Positions 1-5,007 of a stretch of 5,007 nt of DNA are shown here, piece after piece. Numbering within the stretch: the stretch's first letter is position 1; every line of letters begins with the position of its first letter. Location of the stretch: assembly GCA_902482195.1 (NCBI GenBank), contig CABSZQ010000128.1:1-5007 (forward strand), read 5' to 3'. The notes beneath the pieces are model-generated. The model was not told the origin of the DNA, did not search any database, and was given only the letters and a program-made list of their open reading frames with translations. The translations under genes and the position numbers were made by a program. Source of the stretch: an uncultured Haemophilus sp. Its GTDB lineage: Bacteria; Pseudomonadota; Gammaproteobacteria; Enterobacterales; Pasteurellaceae.

Positions 1-761
1 CTCTCGTACAATGGGGCAAAGGGATTTTCTCTGCCGCAGCGATCGTTATTGGGATGATGACAGGTTATATTGTTTGTTTGGCGATGGGCTGGGTGAGCTT
101 TGAAGGCGTAAAACAAGCACAAACTTTCGCGATTCCACAACCACTACACTTTGGCTTAGCCTTCCCAATTTCAGGCATTATCGGCATGTCCATTGCGTAC
201 TTAGTCACGATTGTTGAATCAAGCGGTAACTTCTTAGCGCTAGGTAACGCAACCAAAACCGAAATCACTGGCAGACATTTACGCGGTGGAGTTTTAGCCG
301 ATGGTTTAGGATCAGCCTTAGCTGCCATTATGTCCACCACACCATTCTCTTCATTCTCACAAAACATTGGTGTCATTTCTCTAACTGGCGTGGCAAGTCG
401 TCACGTGGTTGCGCTAACCGGTGTACTTCTAGCACTAGCGGGCTTATTCCCTGTATTCGGTGCATTAATTGTTTCAATTCCATTGCCTGTATTAGGCGGT
501 GCAGGCTTAATGATGTTTGCAATGATTATCGCTGCGGGTATCCAAATGTTGGATAAAGTCGCACGTAGCAAACGTAATGGTTTAATTATCGCGATTTCCA
601 TTGGCTGTGGCTTAGCCGTGACGACTCGTCCAGAATTGCTTGATAAATTACCGCACTTTTTCAAAGAAGTGCTCGGTTCAGGCATTACCGTAGGTTCATT
701 ACTTGCCTTAATTCTTAACCTTGTGCTTCCAGAAGATAAAGTGGAAGAAACAAAAGAATAA
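1..761 (+). CDS. NCS2/NAT-family purine (xanthine/urate-type) permease, 3' part
   Basis: This is an integral inner-membrane nucleobase:cation symporter, probably taking up xanthine or uric acid. The reading frame is open from base 3 (bases 1-2 finish a codon), so the start lies outside; 252 residues remain of a family usually about 430-460 long. The NAT signature [QEP]-N-x-G-x4-T-[RKG] is present as QNIGVISLTG at 360-389, followed by VASR. The TM8 motif ESSGNFLALG begins at the Glu codon 216-218, and an ADG motif follows near 297-305; these match the conserved acidic residues of XanQ (E272, D304). Hydrophobic segments alternate through the fragment and the tail is charged (EDKVEETKE). QN plus TG, with the ESSG motif, points to the xanthine/urate branch rather than UraA-type uracil permeases. 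It ends in its own terminator, so it is not in an operon with the next gene. Exact substrate is inference. Confidence 0.9.
   Translation, partial: LVQWGKGIFSAAAIVIGMMTGYIVCLAMGWVSFEGVKQAQTFAIPQPLHFGLAFPISGIIGMSIAYLVTIVESSGNFLALGNATKTEITGRHLRGGVLADGLGSALAAIMSTTPFSSFSQNIGVISLTGVASRHVVALTGVLLALAGLFPVFGALIVSIPLPVLGGAGLMMFAMIIAAGIQMLDKVARSKRNGLIIAISIGCGLAVTTRPELLDKLPHFFKEVLGSGITVGSLLALILNLVLPEDKVEETKE
650..658 (-). repeat. DNA uptake signal sequence (USS) inside the permease gene
   Basis: This is a perfect 9-bp Haemophilus uptake signal, read as ACCGCACTT on the + strand and AAGTGCGGT on the - strand. It is followed by more T (A on the USS strand) and has an AT-rich stretch (GATAAATT) on the side where the extended USS consensus expects one. 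It lies in codons for a loop near the permease C-terminus (LPHFF). Confidence 0.9.
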
Positions 762-776
762 AAATAGATAACGAAT

Positions 777-808
777 AAGGGCAGACTAACACTGCCCTTT
801 TCTTTTCC
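777..808 (+). terminator. Intrinsic terminator of the permease gene
   Basis: AAGGGCAG (777-784) and CTGCCCTT (792-799) form a perfect 8-bp stem around a 7-nt loop, followed directly by the T-rich run TTTCTTTTCC. It starts 15 bp after the permease stop codon. This is a textbook rho-independent terminator for + strand transcription and separates the permease from the redox genes downstream. Confidence 0.88.
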
Positions 809-818
809 TGTAAAACAT

Positions 819-847
819 TTCTAAAACTGACCGCACTTTGTTAAAAT
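819..847 (+). promoter_or_regulatory. Possible cnoX promoter
   Basis: TAAAAT at 842-847 matches the -10 consensus at 5 of 6 bases. It has only a weak -35 (TTCTAA, 819-824) at 17-bp spacing. A start near 854 would give a leader of about 27 nt containing the AAGGA ribosome site. The terminator just upstream means cnoX needs a promoter in this 70-bp stretch, and this is the best candidate seen. An uptake signal (830-838) occupies part of the spacer. Confidence 0.35.
830..838 (-). repeat. DNA uptake signal sequence (USS), intergenic
   Basis: A perfect ACCGCACTT (AAGTGCGGT on the - strand) lies between the permease terminator and cnoX. It is a single copy, not an inverted pair, so it does not form the USS-type terminator hairpin known in Haemophilus. 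Confidence 0.9.
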
Positions 848-880
848 CAAGCATCATTTTCCATTTATGAAGGAATAAAA

Positions 881-1738
881 ATGGCAGATTTACCTTTTTT
901 AGTTGAACTCAACGAACAAAATCTTACTGAAACGTTGCAACGTTCGGTGGAAACCCCGCTTGTCATTAACTTTTATGCGCCAAGCCATAAAGAATCGGCA
1001 GATTTTGCAAAAGTCCTACAACGTGTTGCAGAACAACACCAAGGACAATTTATTCTCGGCTTAGTCAATTGTGAAACGGAGCAAATGATTGCCGCACAAT
1101 TTCGTATTCAAGCGTTGCCAACAACCTACCTTTTCAAAGAGGCTCAAGCATTAGATGCTTTCCCTGGTGCATTAGATGAAGCCAGCTTATTACAACGTTT
1201 AAGCGCCATTTTGCCAAAAGAAGAAGATTTAAAATTCCAAAAAGCCTTGGATTTTTTACAAGTGGAAGATTACGACTCTGCTCTTCCATTACTGAAAGAA
1301 GCCTGGGAGCTTTCTGATAAGAAAAACAGCGATGTGGCATTACTTTATGCGGAAACCTATATTGCCATGAAGAAAACAGAGCCGGCGACAGATATCTTGG
1401 CACAAATTCCAATTCAGGATCGCGACAGCCGTTGGCATGGCTTACAAGCGCAGATTGAGCTTTTAATTAAAGCAGCCGATACACCAGAAATTCAGCAATT
1501 ACAAGCGGATTATGCGAAAAATCCAACGCCTGAAATTGCGTTGAAATTGGCAGTTCAGCTACATCAAGCCAACCGAAACGAAGAAGCGTTAGATTTATTA
1601 TTTAGCATTCTAAAACAAGATCTTTCTGCGGAAAACGGTGGAGTGAAACAACAGTTTTTATCTATTTTATCAGCCATTGGCAATGCGGATCCTATCACCA
1701 ATAAATATCGCCGATTGCTGTATTCATTGCTTTACTAA
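881..1738 (+). CDS. cnoX: CnoX/YbbN chaperedoxin (thioredoxin-fold plus TPR-like co-chaperone)
   Basis: This cytoplasmic holdase protects proteins from aggregation and over-oxidation, for example under hypochlorous acid, and hands clients to GroEL (known for E. coli CnoX). The 285-residue length matches E. coli (284). Residues about 1-112 form the thioredoxin-like domain, with QFILGLVNCETEQMIAAQF and the cis-Pro region ALPTTYLF near 96-103. Residues about 113-285 form the helical TPR-like part (ADTPEIQQLQ, LQLHQ-type helix, NEEALDLLF). The C-terminal helix KYRRLLYSLLY closely matches the GroEL-binding helix of E. coli. The active-site region reads FYAPSHKESADF: there is no CXXC, and the E. 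coli C38 position appears to be Ser39. The only cysteine is C64, equivalent to E. coli C63. AAGGA at 870-874, 6 bp before the ATG, supports the start. The gene is preceded by a terminator, so it probably has its own promoter, and trxB lies 89 bp downstream. Confidence 0.94.
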   Translation: MADLPFLVELNEQNLTETLQRSVETPLVINFYAPSHKESADFAKVLQRVAEQHQGQFILGLVNCETEQMIAAQFRIQALPTTYLFKEAQALDAFPGALDEASLLQRLSAILPKEEDLKFQKALDFLQVEDYDSALPLLKEAWELSDKKNSDVALLYAETYIAMKKTEPATDILAQIPIQDRDSRWHGLQAQIELLIKAADTPEIQQLQADYAKNPTPEIALKLAVQLHQANRNEEALDLLFSILKQDLSAENGGVKQQFLSILSAIGNADPITNKYRRLLYSLLY

Positions 1739-1759
1739 TACGATCAACTATTTTTTTAT

Positions 1760-2800
<1,041 letters not shown>

Positions 2801-2802
2801 TT

Positions 2803-2906
2803 CCCCCTCTTTAGCCAAGAGGGGTTAAGGGAGATTTTAAAGAATCAATTTTGTATCAATAAACTCGCCCTTCAAGCTCCCTCTCAATAGAGAGGGAGAG
2901 CTTTTT
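2803..2906. repeat. Two-palindrome intergenic element between trxB and cydD
   Basis: CCCCTCTT (2804-2811) pairs with AAGAGGGG (2817-2824) around loop TAGCC. TCCCTCTC (2878-2885) pairs with GAGAGGGA (2890-2897) around loop AATA. The two share CCCTCT/AGAGGG, so the arms of one could also pair with those of the other. The 53 bp between them are AT-rich, with ATCAAT twice (2844, 2855) and GCCCTT (2867-2872) facing AAGGG (2827-2831). The layout resembles C/T-rich palindromic repeats that, from memory, are scattered between genes in Pasteurellaceae. I could not test copy number. No convincing promoter for cydD is seen in it. Confidence 0.5.
2874..2906 (+). terminator. Terminator-like hairpin just before cydD
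   Basis: An 8-bp stem (TCCCTCTC 2878-2885 with GAGAGGGA 2890-2897, 4-nt loop AATA) continues after a 2-nt bulge (GA, 2898-2899) as AAGC (2874-2877) with GCTT (2900-2903). It ends in TTTTT (2902-2906). By structure this is an intrinsic terminator on the + strand. By position it is odd, only 21 bp before the cydD ATG. It could end trxB transcripts, attenuate cydDC, or be part of the inserted repeat. Confidence 0.6.
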
Positions 2907-2927
2907 AAATACTAACTCTACAAATCT

Positions 2928-4688
2928 ATGGACAAACTTCGCCAAAAATATTTACAAAAATGGCTTCGTGCGCAGCAACAACCTGTTAAAAAATTAATGC
3001 GCACCAATATTGCCCTTGCCACACTTTCTTCCTTAATTCTTGTGGCTCAAACCTATTTTCTTGCGACATTGCTCGACAAGCTGATTATGCAAAATGTCGA
3101 TCGCGGTGAGCTGGTTCCATATTTTATTGCATTAATCATTACTTTTGCTTTGCGTGCGGTCATTTTATGGCTACGCGAAAAAATTGGCTTTAAAGCAGGT
3201 CGATTACTGCGCAATCATATGCGTCAAAAGATCTTAGATAAAATCCATCAAGTTGGGCCGGCCACCATCAATAATAAACCAGCCGGAAGCTGGGCAAGTA
3301 TCATGCTTGAACAAGTGGAAAATCTGCATAACTTCTATGCGCGTTTCTTACCACAACAAAGTTTGTCTGCCATTGTACCAATGGTGATTTTAATTGCTGT
3401 ATTCCCACTCAACTGGGCTGCTGGACTGATTTTGATGGTGACCGCACCACTTGTGCCAATTTTTATGATTCTAGTAGGGATTGCAGCAGCAGATAGTAGC
3501 CAAAAAAATATGGCAACCCTTTCTCGCTTAAGTGCACAATTCTTGGATCGCTTACGCGGTTTAGAAACCTTGCGTCTTTTCAACCGCACTTCAGAACAAA
3601 CACAACATATTGAAAGCACAACGGAAGACTTCCGTGAAACGACCATGGCTGTACTTAAAATGGCGTTTCTCTCTTCTGCCGTGTTAGAGTTTTTCACCTC
3701 CATTTCCATTGCTTTAATGGCAGTGTACTTTGGTTTTAGCTATTTAGGCCAAGTCGAATTTGGTACTTATGGTACCACGCTGACCTTGTTTACCGGCTTT
3801 TTCTGCTTAATTCTAGCACCAGAGTTTTATCAGCCATTGCGTGATCTCGGGACTTACTATCACGATCGTGCAGCAGGCATTGGTGCTGCTGATGCCATTG
3901 TCGATTTCTTAGAGGCAGATTATTTAATTGCACATCAAGGCAATGAACAAATTCCAGCACAAAGTGCGGTCGAAATTCAGGCTGAAAATTTAGTGGCACT
4001 TTCTCCACAAGGTCAACCATTAACTAAGCCACTTTCATTCCATATTCCGAAAGAAAGCCATATTGCCCTTGTGGGCCAAAGTGGTGCAGGAAAAACCTCT
4101 TTAATCAATGTATTACTCGGCTTCTTGCCCTATGAAGGCAGCTTAAAAATTAACGGTGTTGAACTGAATCAAAGCCGTTTAAGTGACTGGCGCAAACAAA
4201 TTGCTTGGGTCGGACAAAACCCATTACTACTACAAGGTAGCATCAAAGAAAATCTACTTTTAGGCGATATTCAAGCAACTGATGAGCAAATTGAGCAAGC
4301 CTTGATTTCTGCTCAAGCAAAAGAGTTTACCGATAAATTAGGCTTGGATAGCGAAATTAAAGATGGCGGCATTGGTGTATCTGTAGGCCAAGCTCAACGC
4401 TTAGCTATCGCACGCGCTTTACTACGCAAAGGCAATTTATTATTACTTGATGAGCCAACGGCTAGCCTAGATGCTCAATCTGAAAATCTGGTACTTGCAG
4501 CCCTTGCAAAAATGAGCCATAACCAAACGACCTTAATGATCACACACCGCATTGAAGATCTGAAACAATGCGACAATATTTTAGTGATGCAAGAAGGTGA
4601 AATTGTTCAACAAGGCCATTTCAACCAATTAAAAGATCAAGGCTTCTTTGCCGAATTATTGGCTCAACGAAAAGAGGATATTCAATAA
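2928..4688 (+). CDS. cydD: CydD, ABC transporter subunit for cytochrome bd assembly (thiol/haem-linked)
   Basis: CydD is one half of the inner-membrane CydDC ABC exporter, needed for cytochrome bd assembly. Reported roles are export of cysteine and glutathione to the periplasm and, more recently, haem transport. The 586 residues match the family (588 in E. coli). The membrane domain covers residues about 1-330: hydrophobic segments near 25-48, 63-82, 147-187 (two) and 245-300 (two), with conserved KPAGSWAS and APEFYQPLRDLGTYYHDRA. The ATPase domain follows: Walker A GQSGAGKT 383-390, Q-loop Q430, signature SVGQAQR from 485 (CydD-type variant of LSGGQ, also in E. coli), Walker B LLLLDE 504-509, D-loop SLDA 513-516 and H-loop H540, all intact. 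An in-frame TAA at 2913 rules out an upstream start. No Shine-Dalgarno is visible before ATG 2928, yet MDKLRQKYLQKWL matches family N-termini. cydC overlaps its stop codon, so they are co-translated. Confidence 0.97.
   Translation: MDKLRQKYLQKWLRAQQQPVKKLMRTNIALATLSSLILVAQTYFLATLLDKLIMQNVDRGELVPYFIALIITFALRAVILWLREKIGFKAGRLLRNHMRQKILDKIHQVGPATINNKPAGSWASIMLEQVENLHNFYARFLPQQSLSAIVPMVILIAVFPLNWAAGLILMVTAPLVPIFMILVGIAAADSSQKNMATLSRLSAQFLDRLRGLETLRLFNRTSEQTQHIESTTEDFRETTMAVLKMAFLSSAVLEFFTSISIALMAVYFGFSYLGQVEFGTYGTTLTLFTGFFCLILAPEFYQPLRDLGTYYHDRAAGIGAADAIVDFLEADYLIAHQGNEQIPAQSAVEIQAENLVALSPQGQPLTKPLSFHIPKESHIALVGQSGAGKTSLINVLLGFLPYEGSLKINGVELNQSRLSDWRKQIAWVGQNPLLLQGSIKENLLLGDIQATDEQIEQALISAQAKEFTDKLGLDSEIKDGGIGVSVGQAQRLAIARALLRKGNLLLLDEPTASLDAQSENLVLAALAKMSHNQTTLMITHRIEDLKQCDNILVMQEGEIVQQGHFNQLKDQGFFAELLAQRKEDIQ
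3583..3591 (-). repeat. DNA uptake signal sequence (USS) in cydD
   Basis: This is a perfect ACCGCACTT (AAGTGCGGT on the - strand). It encodes NRTS at residues 219-222, in the cytoplasmic loop of the CydD membrane domain. Confidence 0.9.
3962..3970 (+). repeat. DNA uptake signal sequence (USS) in cydD, + orientation
   Basis: AAGTGCGGT is preceded by A and followed by CGAAATTC and later GAAAATTT. This fits the extended Haemophilus USS with its two AT-rich segments, one helical turn apart. It is the only copy in the + orientation and encodes QSAVE in the poorly conserved linker between the membrane and ATPase domains. Confidence 0.92.
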
Positions 4689-5007
4689 TGCGTGCTTTAC
4701 TTCCCTTTTTACGTTTATTTAAATTCGCCAAGTTGCCTTTATTTTTAGGCTTGGTTTTAATGATTACAGGCCTCGCATCCAGTATTGGCTTGCTGACCAC
4801 ATCGGGTTGGTTTTTAGCGGCAACAGCCATTGCGGGTCTTGGCACGTTATTTAATTTCTTCTATCCTTCTGCCTCTGTGCGTGGGCTTGCCATTGGCCGT
4901 ACCCTTTTCCGTTATTTTGAAAAGTTGGTGACACACGATGCGACTTTCCGCATTTTGGCTAAATTACGGGTACAAGTTTTTGAGAAGATTATTCCCTTAA
5001 GTCCAGC
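4688..5007 (+). CDS. cydC: CydC, partner subunit of CydD (5' part)
   Basis: This is the second half-transporter of the CydDC heterodimer in the inner membrane; 106 complete codons are visible of about 570 and the gene runs off the window. MRALLPFLRLF at the start, SIGLLTTSGWFLAATAIAG (residues 32-50), the VRGLAIGRT and RYFEKLVTHDATFRIL stretches and the LSP motif at 104-106 line up with E. coli CydC. Hydrophobic segments lie near 16-36 and 41-58, the start of the ABC membrane domain; the ATPase domain is not reached. The ATG shares its A with the cydD stop (TAATG), and AGAGGA at 4673-4678 lies 9 bp upstream inside the end of cydD. Both point to translational coupling and matched amounts of the two subunits. 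Confidence 0.95.
   Translation, partial: MRALLPFLRLFKFAKLPLFLGLVLMITGLASSIGLLTTSGWFLAATAIAGLGTLFNFFYPSASVRGLAIGRTLFRYFEKLVTHDATFRILAKLRVQVFEKIIPLSP

Noticed and set aside
222..230. TCAAGCGGT or ACAAGCGGA (near 1502) as Actinobacillus-type uptake signals
   Set aside because: Each has one mismatch to ACAAGCGGT, and all perfect signals in the window are the Haemophilus type.
65..376. Reverse-strand open frames inside the permease, cnoX and cydD
   Set aside because: They lie opposite clearly conserved genes and show no recognisable domains; their compositions look like shadow frames.
2844..2860. FNR-like site near the two ATCAAT repeats upstream of cydD
   Set aside because: The repeats are direct, not the TTGAT-N4-ATCAA inverted form; only half-sites are present.
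3152..3160. GCGTGCGGT as another uptake signal
   Set aside because: It differs at the first two core bases; near matches like this are expected by chance in coding DNA.
3441..3452. ACCGCACCACTT as another uptake signal
   Set aside because: It matches only 7 of the 9 core bases.
4380..4400. Degenerate ABC signature (SVGQA in place of LSGGQ) as a sign of a broken CydD
   Set aside because: The same SVGQAQR form occurs in E. coli CydD, and all other ATPase motifs are intact.

Overview
The window looks like the chromosome of a Pasteurellaceae bacterium, most likely a Haemophilus. The main reasons are five perfect copies of the 9-bp Haemophilus-type DNA uptake signal sequence (AAGTGCGGT or its complement), AT-rich coding with many TTA/AAA codons, and the gene order cnoX(ybbN) - trxB - cydD - cydC. 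As far as I recall, the same order occurs in H. influenzae (HI1159-HI1156). The CydD sequence also closely resembles the H. influenzae protein as I remember it. The species cannot be fixed from this window.

Layout, all genes on the + strand. (1) Positions 1-761 hold the C-terminal part of an NCS2/NAT-family purine (xanthine/urate-type) permease, closed by a clear intrinsic terminator at 777-808. (2) Positions 881-1738 hold a complete CnoX (YbbN) chaperedoxin: a thioredoxin-fold domain without a CXXC site plus a TPR-like C-terminal part. (3) An 89-bp gap (1739-1827) holds a bulged hairpin with a T-rich tail, a perfect TATAAT hexamer inside its loop, and a 21-codon open frame that runs into trxB. 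(4) Positions 1828-2781 hold complete thioredoxin reductase, trxB. (5) A 146-bp gap (2782-2927) is filled with palindromes: an AT-only hairpin over the trxB stop, then two C/T-rich palindromes that share CCCTCT/AGAGGG arms. This looks like an intergenic repeat element. (6) Positions 2928-4688 hold complete cydD, whose start lacks a visible Shine-Dalgarno sequence. (7) cydC begins at 4688, overlaps the cydD stop by one base, and runs off the end.

The functional theme after the permease is thiol/redox homeostasis and respiration. CnoX protects proteins under oxidative (bleach) stress and works with GroEL. TrxB recycles thioredoxin with NADPH. CydDC is the heterodimeric ABC transporter required for cytochrome bd assembly, linked to thiol export and more recently to haem. 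I found no undescribed system. The coding content is ordinary, and the points worth a second look are the two structured intergenic regions.
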